A stretch of DNA of 64,000 bases, from contig NC_084831.1 of assembly GCF_033115175.1 (NCBI RefSeq), forward strand, positions 42,936,002 to 43,000,001. The letters run 5' to 3'. The notes under the pieces are model-generated. The model searched no databases and was not told the origin of the DNA. It saw only the letters and a list, made by a program, of their open reading frames with translations. Below are positions 35,190-46,444 of the stretch, in pieces; within the stretch, counting starts at the first letter, position 1; the number at the start of each line of letters is the position of its first letter. Source of the DNA: Lepus europaeus (lineage: Eukaryota; Chordata; Mammalia; Lagomorpha; Leporidae). A program made the translations under genes and the position numbers.

Positions 35190-35320
35190 CGTGAGCAAGC
35201 AAGCATTGTGGTGGGCACCCTGGAGGCAGCAGATAATGGCTTAAATACTCAGGTCCCTGCTACCCACATGGGAGTCCCAGATAGACTTCTTGGCCCCTTC
35301 CTGGCCCCAGACAGTCAAAC
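35190..35320 (+). repeat. C-SINE fragment, plus
   Basis: Partial old copy: 'gcagataatggcttaaatac' and 'ctgctacccacatgggagtc'. Confidence 0.5.
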
Positions 35321-35714
35321 TGTGTAAACACAAGAGTAGCATCATATTTGCATTTAACTGTGTGAGAATCTATTTATATATCCTCAATGTTTACTGCTGT
35401 AAGAAAGTGTCTATAGGCAAGGCAAATATCTCAACTGGTATCCACTAAAAATACAAGGCTTTCACCTAATGCTGCTGGCAGAAATTGACTGTGTTGAGCT
35501 TATGCAGACGTAATATACCTGTATATTATACGGAATGAATAACTTTAAGGATGTTTTAAGGATAATTTTGACATTATACAATTTCTGGCTTTCTAACTGG
35601 AAAGCTTAACCTCAAGTGAGATACAACTGTTCTACTTGTAAGATTATATGAACTATATGTGAATTTTAAGTTGGTGAAATGGAGGATATAAAGGGCTTAA
35701 TGCATAACTTAGTG

Positions 35715-35880
35715 TCAAAAAGGCCTAGATTCAGATCCTGGCTCTGCTTCTGAGAACCTCTGCTTCCTTAACCTCTGTCAACCTAATCTGTGAATGGAGA
35801 AAGATATTTTCTACCTCACTGATCAGCTATAAAGTTGAAATGACAATGTTATATGAAAAGTTTGTCATACAACAAATGTT
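35715..35880 (+). repeat. MIR-like remnant
   Basis: 'agatcctggctctgcttctg' and 'atctgtgaatggagaaagat' follow MIR order. Confidence 0.6.
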
Positions 35881-35924
35881 CTGCAAACTACATGTTTGGT
35901 ATTTTCTCTTAAATTAGAAATCTA

Positions 35925-36246
35925 GGGGCTGGCATTGTGGCACAGTGGGTTAAGCCACTGCTTTTTGTGATGCTGGCATCCCATTTGAGTGCCAGTTTGA
36001 GTTCCAGCTGCTCTGCTTTTGATTCAGCTCTCTGCTAATGTACCTGGGAAAGCAGCAGAAGATGGCCCAAGTACATGGGCCCCTGCCACCCATGTGGGAG
36101 ACCCAGATGGAGTTCTGGGCTTCTGGCTTCGACCTGGTCTAGCCCTGGCTGTTGCAGCCATTTAGAGAGTGAACCAGTGGATAGAAGATTTTTTGCTCCC
36201 TCTGTCTCTCCTCTCTGTCACTCTACCTTTCAAATACATAAAATAA
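35925..36246 (+). repeat. C-SINE, plus
   Basis: Full copy, head 'ggggctggcattgtggcaca', ending in an AAATACATAAAATAAATC tail. Confidence 0.92.
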
Positions 36247-36312
36247 ATCTTTAGAAAAATATTCAGTAAAATACAGAAAATCTTTAGAAAAATATTCAAT
36301 AAAATACAGAAA
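36247..36312 (+). repeat. 33-bp tandem duplication at a SINE tail
   Basis: Two copies of about 33 bp starting ATCTTTAGAAAAATATTCA and ending AAAATACAGAAA, differing at one base. The unit includes the end of the SINE tail and its flank. Confidence 0.9.
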
Positions 36313-36454
36313 ACCGATTGCTTTTGAAAGACTATAAATCTAAAATTCTAAATAAAAAATTACCTCTATAATTAAATGTCTACACAAAGACTACTCTGAA
36401 CATTTGTTTCTATTTAACAAGAAAAGATTCTGATCATAGGCTACAACAATTATT

Positions 36455-36481
36455 CATATATATATATATATATATATATAT
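36455..36481. repeat. AT dinucleotide run
   Basis: Uninterrupted AT/TA repeat. Confidence 0.92.
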
Positions 36482-36500
36482 GGCCAAAAGAATCAAAAAG

Positions 36501-37155
36501 AGGAGCAGGAATTGTGGTGAGTGGTTAAGACATTTCTGCAGGAGCTGGCGCTGTGGCATAGCTGGTAAAGCCACCACCTGCAGTGCCGGCATCCCATAAA
36601 GGCGCTGTTTGAGTCCTGGCTGCTCCATTTCCAATCCAGCTCTTTGCTATGGCCTGGGAAAGCAGTAGAAAATGGCCCAAGTCCTTGAACCCCTGCACCT
36701 GCATAGAACACCTGGAAGAAGCTCTTGGCTCCTGGCTTCTGAGAGGTGCAGTTCCAACCATTGCAGACAATTGGGGAGTGAACAAGTGTATGGAAGACCT
36801 CTTTCTCGCTCTCTGCCTCTCCTTCTTTCTCTATAAAACTCTAACTTTCAAATAAATAAATAAATCTTTAAAAACAAAAACAGACATCTCTGCCTCATTC
36901 AAGTACCAGCTACTCAGAACTTCTGATCCAGCTTCCTATTAATGTGCCTGGGAGGCACCACTTGATGGCCCAAGTATTTGAGTTCCTGCTACCTAAGTGG
37001 GAAACCCTGATGTAGTTTTGGTTCCTGATATTGGCCTGGCCTACCCCTGTCTGTTGCAACCATTTGGGGAATAAACCAACAGAAGAAGATTTCTCTCTCT
37101 CTGTCATTCTGCCTCTCAAATAAGTAATTAAATCTTAAAAAAAAAAAAAAAAGAA
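36501..37155 (+). repeat. old C-SINE, plus, split by a same-strand SINE
   Basis: The head is at 36501-36541 and the body and tail at 36876-37155. The sequence resumes at 'gacatctctgcctcattcaa' after the inner copy. AGACATTTCTGC / AGACATCTCTGC mark the junction. Confidence 0.82.
36542..36875 (+). repeat. C-SINE nested in an older C-SINE
   Basis: Complete plus copy, 'ggagctggcgctgtggcata' to 'caaataaataaataaatctt'. Confidence 0.92.
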
Positions 37156-37159
37156 AGAA

Positions 37160-37975
37160 AGAAAGCATATGCCTACATACAAATTTGTAAACAAATATTC
37201 ATAGTAGAATATTCATAATGGCCAATAGTGGAAACAACCTAAATATCCATTAACTGATGAATGGATAAATATACTTCGATCTATCCATACAATGGAGTAT
37301 TACTCAACAATGAAAAAGGGATGGGCGCTGTGACGCAGTAGGTTAATCTTCTGCCTGCGGTGCCAACATCCCATATGGGTGCTGGTTCTAGTCCCGGCTG
37401 CTCCTCTTCCAGTACAGCTCTCTGCCATGGCCTGGGAAAGCAGTAGAAGATGGCCCAAGTACTTGGGCCCCTGCACCCAGATGGGAGACCAGGAGGAAGC
37501 TCCTGGCTCCCGGCTTTGGATCTGGCCATTGCAGCCATCTGGAGAGTGAACCAGTGGACGGAAGACCTCTCTGTCTGTCTGTCTGTCTGTCTCTCTGTCT
37601 GTAACTCTACCTCTCAAATAAATAAAATCTTTTAAAAAACAAACAAAAAAACAATGAAAAAGAATGAGATACTGATACATAAAACATATGTATAAACCTT
37701 CAAAACATTGTGCTAAGTAAAGAAGCCAGACATTAAACGTCACATAGCTTATGAGTCCATTTAAATGAAATGTCCAGAATAGGCAAATCCATGAAGACAG
37801 AAAGGAAATTAGAGAGTGCCAGGATCAGGGAGAAAGGGGGTGGGGAGAGACTGCTAATAGGCACTCAGTTTCTTTTAAGGGTGATAAAAATTTTCTGCAA
37901 TAAGTTAATGGAGGGTTGTGCAACTCTGTGAATATATTTAAAACCACATAATTGTACACTTAATAAACAAGAAAA
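37160..37975 (+). mobile_element. L1 3' end, sense, interrupted by a SINE
   Basis: 'cattaactgatgaatggata', 'acaatggagtattactcaac', 'gaaatgtccagaataggcaa' and 'ccacataattgtacacttaa' are the standard L1 3' UTR series. A C-SINE splits it at 37320. Confidence 0.87.
37320..37647 (+). repeat. C-SINE in L1, plus
   Basis: Flanked by the L1 duplication AACAATGAAAAAG; carries a (TGTC)n run at about 37570-37600. Confidence 0.93.
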
Positions 37976-38211
37976 GTCACTGTAGCTTTGTGTAGAGGAA
38001 GGAGCTGAGAGCTCAGGCAACCTTTCAAGACATCCAGGTAAGAGTTGTTGGAGCCAAAACTACAGCAGAGGCAATGGTGATAGACTTAAGAGTACTGATT
38101 TATAGGGATAGAAGAAAGCAGTATAACACAGTGACTGGAGGTGCAGGCTTTAAAGTGAAACACATTTTTTTTAAGATTAATTAATTTATTTGAAAGAGGT
38201 ACACAGAGATA

Positions 38212-38558
38212 GGCCGGCACCGTGGCTCACTAGGCTAATCCTCCACCTTGCGGCGCCGGCACACCGGGTTCTAGTCCCGGTCGGGGCACCAATCCTGTCC
38301 CGGTTGCCCCTCTTCCAGGCCAGCTCTCTGCTGTGGCCAGGGAGTGCAGTGGAGGATGGCCCAAGTCTTTGGGCCCTGCACCCCATGGGAGACCAGGAGA
38401 AGCACCTGGCTCCTGCCATCGGATCAGCTCGGTGCGCCGGCCGCAGCGCGCTACCGCGGCGGCCATTGGAGGGTGAACCAACGGCAAAAGGAAGACCTTT
38501 CTCTCTGTCTCTCTCTCTCTCACTGTCCACTCTGCCTGTCCAAAAAAAAAAAAAGAGT
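38212..38558 (+). repeat. young C-SINE nested, plus
   Basis: Young-type copy inserted in the outer SINE with duplication TACACAGAGATA (38200-38211 and 38559-38570). Confidence 0.96.
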
Positions 38559-38754
38559 TACACAGAGATAAAGAGAGGCAGAGAGGGAGGGAGAGAGGGA
38601 GGGGGGGAGAAAGGGAGAGGTCTTCCATCCAATGGTTCACTCCCCAATTGGCCACAATGGCCAGAGCTGCATTGATCTGAAACCAGGAGCTTCTTCCAGG
38701 TCTCTCAAGTTGGTGAGGGACCCAAGTGCTCAGGCCATCTTCTACTACTTTCTT

Positions 38755-39117
38755 TTCTTTTCTTTCTTTCTTTCTTTCTTTCTTTCTTTTTTTTTTTTTT
38801 GACAGACAGAGTGGATAGTGAGAGAGAGAGACAGAGAGAAAGGTCTTCCTTTTTGCCGTTGGTTCACCCTCCAATGGCCGCTGCGGCCGGCGCATCGCGC
38901 TGATCTGAAGCCAGGAGCCAGGTGCTTCTCCTGGTCTCCCATGCAGGTGCAGGGCCCAAGTACTTGGGCCATCCTCCACTGCACTCCCGGGCCACAGCAG
39001 AGAGCTGGCCTGGAAGAGGGGCAACCGGGATAGAATCTGGCGCCCCAACCGGGACTGGAACCCGGTGTGCCAGTGCCTCAAGGCGGAGGATTAGCCTGTT
39101 AAGCCATGGCACCGGCC
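38755..39117 (-). repeat. young C-SINE nested, minus
   Basis: A second young-type copy in the same outer SINE, opposite orientation. Its tail has become (TTTC)n, and the duplication is TCTACTACTTTCTT (38741-38754 and 39118-39131). Confidence 0.96.
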
Positions 39118-39249
39118 TCTACTACTTTCTTAAACCATAGCAGAGAGCTGGATTGGAAGTGGAGCAGCCAGGATTCGAACCAGCGCCCATATGGGATGCC
39201 GGCACTGCAGGCACAGCTTTACCCGCTATGCCACAGCGCCGGCCCCATG

Positions 39250-39394
39250 AAACACATCTTGATTGCAACCTGAGCTCTGCCACTTACAGCGTGATTAGAG
39301 GGAAGTCCATCTTAGCCTATGTGAACCTCAGTTCCCTTACCTATAAAATGATGATGATTAAAAAAATAGAATCTACCACATAGGATCATCATAA
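39250..39394 (+). repeat. MIR
   Basis: 'gagctctgccacttacagcg' and 'gaacctcagttcccttacct' match the MIR 5' part in order. Confidence 0.65.
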
Positions 39395-39693
39395 GGATTT
39401 GTTCATTAATTGAACTAATACTATTAAGTACCTACAGTGTGCTAGACACTCTTCTAGCCACTGAGAACACGGTAAACAAACCAGACAAACCCTCTTTAAT
39501 GTAGCTTATATCCCAATGAATGACAATTATATGTTACTTATAAATTACATATTAAATTATATCATCATAAGTTGATAAGAAGAAAGGTAGATGGGAGAGT
39601 GTATGAGAAAGGAAAGTGATAAAGTAAATGCAAGATTACTGCAACAGTCCAGATATGACTGGGAGGAAGAGTGTTAAGAAGTGGTCAGGTTCT

Positions 39694-40003
39694 GGCCAGC
39701 ACCACGGCTCAATAGGCTAATCCTCCACCTGTGGCACCGGCACACCGGGTTCTAGTCTCGGTCAGGGCGCCGGATTCTGTCCCAGTTGCCCCTCTTCCAG
39801 GCCAGCTCTCTGCTGTGGCCCGGGAGTGCAGTGGAGGATAGCCCAAGTGCTTGGTCCCTGCACCCCATGGGAGACCAGGAGGAGCACCTGGCTCCTGGCT
39901 TCGGATCAGTGCGGTGCGCCAGCTGCAGTGCACCGGCCGTGGCGGCCATTGGAGGGTGAACCAACAGCAAAGGAAGACCTGCCTGTCAAAAAAAAAAAAA
40001 AAA
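39694..40003 (+). repeat. young C-SINE, plus
   Basis: Perfect 18-bp duplication AAGAAGTGGTCAGGTTCT (39676-39693 and 40004-40021). The CT-rich segment before 'ctgcctgtc' is deleted. Confidence 0.96.
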
Positions 40004-40307
40004 AAGAAGTGGTCAGGTTCTGTAGCTATTGATCAGGCCCACAAAATCAGCTCAAGGATTACATGTGAGATATGAGAGGAAGAGAAAAGTAAAGGATGAT
40101 GCTGGGCTTTTTCCTGAGCAACTGGAGTAAGAGAGTTGCGTTTTACTGAGTTGGGGAGGCTTGAAAAAAAATCTATTTGGAGAGAACATGAGAATATCAG
40201 GAATTTGTTCTTTGACTAAGTTTGAGGTATCTTTTAGACATCCAACTTGAAATATCAAGGATGCAGTTGAAATAAGAGTATGCAGAGAGGTCTGAGTTAC
40301 AGATACA

Positions 40308-40431
40308 AATTTGGGTGTCCACGTAGGAGACCTGGAAGAAGCTCCTGACTCCTGGCTTCGGATCAGCCCAGCTCCAGCCATTGCAGCCATTTGGGTAGTG
40401 AACCAGCAGATGGAAGACCTCTCTCTTTCTT

Positions 40432-40487
<56 letters not shown>

Positions 40488-40539
40488 GCTTCTGCATCTT
40501 TGTAACTCTGCCTTTCAAATAAATAAATGTTTAAAAAAT
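40308..40539 (+). repeat. C-SINE, plus, 5'-truncated, with long CT run
   Basis: Starts in the middle of the SINE at 'acgtaggagacctggaagaa'. A (CT)n run spans about 40436-40480. Confidence 0.88.
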
Positions 40540-40542
40540 CTG

Positions 40543-40883
40543 GGGGGCCAGCGCCATGGCTCACTTGGTTAATTCTCTGCCTGCGGCACCTGTATCCCAT
40601 GTGGGTGCTGGTTCTAGTCCCGGTTGCTCCTCTTCCAGTCCAGCTCTCTGCTGTGGCCCGGGAAGGCAGTGGAGGATGGCCCGGGTGCTTGGGCCCCTGC
40701 ACCCTCATGGGAGACCGGGAGGAGGCACTTGGCTCCTGGCTTCGGATCGGCGCAGCGCCAGCCATAGCAGCCATTTGGAGAGTGAATCAGCTGAAGGAAG
40801 ACCTTTCTCTCTGTCTCTCTTTTTCACTGTCTATAACTCTACCTGTCAAATAAATAAATAATTAATTAATTAATTAAAAAAAA
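40543..40883 (+). repeat. C-SINE, plus
   Basis: Complete copy, probably inserted into the tail of the truncated copy before it. AAATTTGGGTGTC-like sequence flanks the pair (about 40305 and 40882). Its tail ends in (AATT)n. Confidence 0.9.
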
Positions 40884-41342
40884 TTTTGGATGTCATGGAG
40901 GCATTTACAGCCATGAGGGTGAGTGAGATCATCTGTATAGCTGAGTGTCTTTAGCTACAAGAAGTCCAACTACTGGTCTCAGGGCCACTCTAATGTCAGA
41001 AGAATGAAGGTCAGGGAAATTAGAAAGGACTAGCAAAGGAGACTGAGGTTAGAGGAAAATCGGGAGAGTATACTGTCTGTCCATGAGCCACATGAAGAAA
41101 GTGTTTCAGGAAAAAACAAGGAAGGACTGAGTCAAAAGAGTAAAAAAAAAAAAAAGTAAAAATGGGTCAAAAGGGATCGTAGAGCTATTGGAATAAGAAT
41201 CGACCTCCAGACTTAGCAATGCAGAGGTCTTCGGTGACCTTGGTCACAACAGTTTCCATGGAGGGAGGGGAGAAAATCTATTCAAAGAAAAAGAATGAAA
41301 AGAGAATGAAAGGAGATGACTCAGAGTCAAAGAATACAGATA

Positions 41343-41665
41343 CTTTTTTAAATTTAATTTTATTTACTTGAAAGAGTAACAGATAGAGGTAGAGACAGAG
41401 AGAGGTCTTCCATCTGCTGACTCACTCCACAAATGGCTGCAACAGCCGGAGCTGAGCTGATCCAAAGCCAGGAACCAGGAGCTTCTTCCAGGTCACCCAC
41501 ACAGGTTCAGGGGTCCAAGGACTTGGGCCATCCTCTGCTGCTTTCCCAGGTGCATTAGCAGGGAGCTGGATCAGAAGTGGAGCAGCCAGCACTCAAACTG
41601 GCACCCATATGGGATGCTGGTGCTGCAGCCTTGAGCTTTAACCTGCTGCACCACAGCTCCAGCCT
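41343..41665 (-). repeat. C-SINE, minus
   Basis: Full reverse copy inside the antisense L2, ending 'ccacagctccagcct'. Confidence 0.9.
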
Positions 41666-42124
41666 CACAGATAATTCTTTAGAGACAGTTAGCTGCAGTG
41701 GAGAGCAGAGAAACAGTGTAGTGGCTGGAGAGGGATGTGGAGCCAAAAGAGTTTCTTTTCATAAGGTGAGAGAGAACATAGCTTTTTTATTATTTTATTT
41801 TATTTTTTTAGAAAAAGTAAAACTGATGGGATGATCCTGTGGAAAGGAAACAATGATGTAGGCAAGAGAAGAAACTGTTGGAGCAAGAATTGGCTTTCAG
41901 AATATCTAAGAGAGTATCGCTGAGTACCTGGGCATGGATGCAGAGTGTGGATTAAGTGTTTAAAGTGGGGAGAAAGGAGAGGATATTAGAAGTATGAAGA
42001 GAGGAAAGCTTAAGAAACAGGCACTCAGGGAAAGTGGATAGACTTGAAAATGAAGCACGAGTCCCAGGCAGCACTAATGGCACACTCGAAGTTAGTGGTA
42101 GGGAATTTTAAGAGTCCAGCCGAC

Positions 42125-42337
42125 CAGCTCTCTGCTGTGGCCTGGGAGTGCAATGGAGGATGGCCCAAGTCCTTGGGCCCTGCATCCGCATGGGAGACCA
42201 GGAGGAGGCGCCTGGCTCCTGGCTTCAGATCAGCATGGTGCGCCGGCCGCAGCACACCGGCCACAGCGGCCATTGCGGGGTGAACCAACGGAAAAAGGAA
42301 GACCTTTCTCTCTGTCCACTCTGTCAAAAAAAAAAAA
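42125..42337 (+). repeat. young C-SINE, plus, 5'-truncated
   Basis: Begins mid-element at 'cagctctctgctgtgg' yet has a perfect 15-bp duplication AAGAGTCCAGCCGAC (42110-42124 and 42338-42352). This shows truncation during insertion, not later deletion. Confidence 0.96.
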
Positions 42338-43080
42338 AAGAGTCCAGCCGACAAAGCTGTGGATTTTTCTTCATTCACTTTCCCAAAGGTAGAGAGTAGG
42401 CAGAGAGATTGCCCAGGGTAGGGGTTTTGTGAGGCAAAAATGGCAAAGCAAAAGGAGGGGAGACAGAAGAGGACAATCAACAGGATTATTATAATGTTGG
42501 ACCTTGGAATTCAAGTGAGTAAAAATGGAAGTGAGGACATAGGATAGGTGAGGAATGCCAGAGGTATTCAGATCACTAGACTACAGGGTCCTGAAGGATA
42601 AAAGACAGTTGGAGTTGGGGTGTTGGAAGGAGTGAGATGGAAAGATACAGAAAAGTAGAAATGTAAGAAAAATTATTGATAGATTATTAAGATCTAAGAT
42701 AATCATAATAATTATTGCAATTGGAAACCATCTCAGAAGTAATAGTACTATTAGGACCCAGTCCATGCCCTCAAAGTACTTTCTGTGTAGTGGGAAAGGC
42801 GAGGCAGAATGATATGAGTGCTACAGAGAGGTGCAGGCAGTGGCTGTGGAGCTGAAAGGAAGCGGTGAGTCTACGTGAAGGTCAGATCAAGGAAAGCCTC
42901 CAAAGAAGGTGGCAGTTGAGGTGAGCCTCAACAAGGAGCAGGTGCCTGAACAAATAGCCAGTTATGCCCTTGCAGTGAGGACTCCGAAAACTGTTGGGAG
43001 CACAAGCTGGGGGCTATGGCAGGACACGAGACTAGAGAGCCAGATGAGGGATCTTTGAATGCCAAGCTAATACTTGGGCA

Positions 43081-44298
43081 TTTAAAAAAATAATTAGTGA
43101 AGTTGGGGGCCCTTCTTGCAAGCAGTTGAGCCCAGTTATTAACATATTATGAAGCCATACTTGTTTATGAATTTTGATCAGTCCAAAGTTATCTTATTCT
43201 CCATCATGTGATAAGGTCATATGAAGGATACTTATGTTTCGTTAGAATTTTCTGATTGTACTTCTCAGATCACTTGCCTGCTACTGCAAGATAATGTTTC
43301 TTTCCAAGCCACATATTGCCACAAGGCCATTCAGTTTCCTCCCAACGGCTTTCAATTCCATCCCCCAGTGTGGGCAGGAGCGCCTAGAATGAGACTCCTT
43401 AGAAGTCTGAAGCTCCTGCCAGAAAGAATGGGAAATATATTGGATATGACCAGCACTTTGCCGTCTGGGACATTAAGACCAGTTGAAGCGGGTCAGAGTT
43501 AAAGATGAATAGCCCTAGCCTCCCTGGGAGAAGAAGGTACAAGGGCACAGCCTTAAAACCAAGGAGTCACAATTTTTTTCCAGAACCCAGTACCAATATC
43601 AATGATAGAATCAGTCTCTTTGCAAGCTGTATGTATGATGTCATCTGAAAATATCAGAACCTCTGTGGTCACTAACCAGACAAGGGTCGAAACCAGGACT
43701 TTCTCTACTGCGTCACTGTGGCTGCAATCAAGTCCCTCTCCTCCTCCGGACCCGGGGTCCTGCCTACAAAATGGAGGCTCTGTGCGCATCTCCGCTCAGC
43801 TCTGGCAGGCCCTGGCATTTCTGTTACCAGTGATTCTTCACTAACCTCATCACACAAGCCCGTGGTTTTCCAGGCCATGAGATCCTTTCACCCCATGCCC
43901 CTCTCCTCCAACCCATTATACATGATGTTGGGTTTTTCTTGTTTAAACAGAAAACATGATGTGCCAGCAGGAACTTTATTTCGCTTAACATGTTTGAGGA
44001 AAAAAAAAAAATCGCATACTGGGCTTTGTTGTTCCAGTAGCCGAAATAATGAAAGCATCAGAACATAGAGCATCATTTTGTACTGCCCTCAAGTGGTGGT
44101 GGCCTGCATGTCTTCCTGGTTGTGGTTTAGGGAATAAAAAACATGTTTTCAGAAAAACTCACAGTGTACGAAGGGAGGAGCATCACAGAGGGCCTGAACA
44201 GGACAGGCTGTTCAAGGACATTTTATCTAACTCCCTCTTCTTTCCTAAAAGGCGCTGAACCCAACAGCAAACAGCTCTTCTCTATCTTCTCCTACTTT
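43081..44298. other. 1.2-kb non-repetitive stretch
   Basis: No recognised repeat. It is of mixed composition, including 'ctcctccggacccggggtcc' and 'acaaaatggaggctct' (YY1-like) near 43740-43780. Short open frames on both strands match nothing known. Best candidate in the intergenic region for conserved regulatory sequence. Confidence 0.5.
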
Positions 44299-44365
44299 TT
44301 TTTAAAGATTTATTTATTTATTTGAAAGTCAGAGTTACACAGAGAGAGGAGAGGCAGAGAGACAG

Positions 44366-44401
<36 letters not shown>

Positions 44402-44651
44402 CTTCCATCAGATGGTTCACTCTCCAATTGGCTGCAATGGCTGGAACTGCGCCAATCGGAAGCCAGGAGCCAGGAGCTTCTTCCAGGTCTCCCAAGTGGG
44501 TGCAAGGACCTGGGCCATCTTCTACTGTTTTCCCAGACCACAACAGAGAGCTGGATTGGAAGAGGAGCAGCCGGGTCTTGAACTGGCGCCCTTATGGGAT
44601 GCTAGTGCTTCAGGCCAGGGCATTAACCCGCTGCACCACAGTGCAGGCCCC
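44299..44651 (-). repeat. C-SINE, minus, with GA expansion
   Basis: Full reverse copy with a (GA)n run at about 44370-44399. Confidence 0.94.
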
Positions 44652-44761
44652 TACCTTCTTCTATCTTTAAAGAGCTGCTCTGGCTCCATTCTGCTGCTTT
44701 TTCATCATCGCCGAAGTTTCAGGAGCTAACTATAGGCTGCTTCTATTTTTCACTTCCAATC

Positions 44762-44839
44762 TATTTTTTTAAGGATTTTATTTATTTGAAAGGCAGAGTT
44801 ACAGATAGACAAAGGGAGAGGGTGAGGGAGATGGAAAAG

Positions 44840-44875
<36 letters not shown>

Positions 44876-45131
44876 TCTTCCATCTGCTGGTTCACTCCCC
44901 AAATGGCCGCAACAGCTGGAGCTGAGCCCATCCCAAGCAGGGAGCCAGGAGCTTCTTCCAGGTCTTCCACATGGGTACAAGGGCCCAAACACTTGTGCCA
45001 TCTTCCACTGCTTTCCCAGGCCATAGCAGAGAGCTGGATCAGAAGAGTAGCTGGGACAAGAACCAGTGCCCATATGGGATGCTGGCGCTCACATTGGAGG
45101 CTTAGGCTACTACACCACAGCACCTGCTCCT
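44762..45131 (-). repeat. C-SINE, minus, with GA expansion
   Basis: Full reverse copy; (GA)n at about 44845-44874; CCATTCTATTTTT-like flanks. Confidence 0.94.
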
Positions 45132-45249
45132 CCATTCTATTTTTAACTTTGAAGTAATTTCAAACTTACAGAAGAGTTGCAAGAACATTATAGAAAACTG
45201 TTATGTTTCACTTCATTTTATTTATTTTATTTTATTACAAAGAATTCCC

Positions 45250-45612
45250 AGGGGTCTAGTGTTAGCAGGTTAAGCTTGCAACACCAGCATCCCATATCAA
45301 CAGAGTACTAGTTTGAGTCCTGGCTGCTCCACGTCCAATCCAGCTTCCTGCTAATGCACCTGGGAAGGCAGAAAAAGATAGCCCCAGTGTGTGAGCCCCT
45401 ACTGCCCATGTGGAAACCAGGATGGAGTTCCAGCTCTTGGATTCAGCCTCGTTCAACCCTGGATGTTAAGGCCATTTGGGGAATGAACCAGCAGACTGAA
45501 GATCTCTCTCTCGCTCTCTGTCTCTCTCACTCTTGCTCTCACTCTCGCTCTCTCTTTCTCTCTTTTTTTTTTTTCTGATACTCTACCTTTCACATACATA
45601 AATCCAGAAAAT
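45250..45612 (+). repeat. C-SINE, plus
   Basis: Diverged copy with a long CT-rich stretch (about 45502-45570) and tail 'cacatacataaatcc'. Confidence 0.87.
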
Positions 45613-45789
45613 AAAAAGAGTTCCCAAATGCACTGCAAGTTAATATTTTGCCACATTCTGTGAGTCTGTGAGTGTATGAATACATACATGTATATGGATG
45701 TGTACATTCTTTAGAACCATTTGAATTACAGTATTTTCCCCCTAATTCCCTAAATATTCAAATGTATAAGTTTTAGGAACAAGGATATT

Positions 45790-46153
45790 CTTTTTTTAAG
45801 ATATTTATTCACTTCTTTATTTGAAAGCCAAAGTAACAGAGAGAAAGGAAGAGACAGAGTAAGAGAGAGAGACAGTGAGAGAGAGAGAGAGAGATCTTCC
45901 ATCCACTGATTCAGTCCTCAAATGGCAGCAACAGCCAGGGTGGGCCAGCTGATGCCAGGAACCAGGAACTCCATCCTGGTCTCCCATGCAGGTAGCAAGG
46001 GCCTAAGTACTTGAACTGTCTTCCACTGCCTTCCCAGGCCCATTAGCAGGAAGCTGGGTTGGAAGCAGGTGAGACAGGGCTCCAACCAGCACTCAAATAT
46101 GGGATGCTCCTGTTGCAATGGGCAGCTTGCACTGTTTCACCACAAGGATGGCT
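45790..46153 (-). repeat. C-SINE, minus
   Basis: Diverged reverse copy with GA-rich tail side. Confidence 0.88.
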
Positions 46154-46225
46154 CCTGGGAAATTCTTTTATGACCCTCCATACTCATCCCATTGATAATT
46201 AAATTCAGGAAATTAAAAATTGATA

Positions 46226-46444
46226 TCCTGGAACTTGTGCTGTGGAGTAGTGGGTAAAGCCACCACCTGCAGTGCCAGCATCCCGTATGGGCACCAGTTT
46301 GAGTCCCAGCTGCTCCACTTCTAATCCAGCTCCCTGCTTGTGAGCCTGGGAAAGCAGAAGAAAATGGTCCAAGTACTTGGGCCCATGCACCCACGTGGGA
46401 TACTCAGAAGAAGCTCTTGATTCCTGACTTCAAATTGGCCCAAA
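46226..46444 (+). repeat. C-SINE, plus, 3'-truncated, joined to a minus copy
   Basis: Head to 'cttcaaattggccca' is kept. The tail is lost exactly where the next element starts. Confidence 0.88.

Larger units (their letters stand above)
38167..39246 (-). repeat. C-SINE, minus, split in three by two younger SINEs
   Basis: The outer element occupies 38167-38211, 38559-38754 and 39118-39246. Joined, these give one C-SINE in order, from tail to the 'cacagcgccggcccc' head. Confidence 0.93.
39395..43080 (-). mobile_element. ancient L2 sequence, antisense, interrupted by five SINEs
   Basis: The plus strand carries the reverse complement of the L2 3' end and ORF2: 'ttaagtacctacagtgtgct', 'ttactgcaacagtccagata', 'ttagacatccaacttgaaat', 'tgaagaaagtgtttcaggaa', 'ttagcaatgcagaggtcttc'. 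A further L2 3' piece lies at about 42760-43080 ('caaggaaagcctccaaagaa', 'gaatgccaagctaatacttg'). Long gone as a gene. Confidence 0.7.

Noticed and set aside
38230-39081. 283-codon minus-strand open frame
   Set aside because: It runs through nested C-SINEs; the Leu/Ser-rich peptide is translated repeat, as are most other open frames of 60-240 codons in the window.
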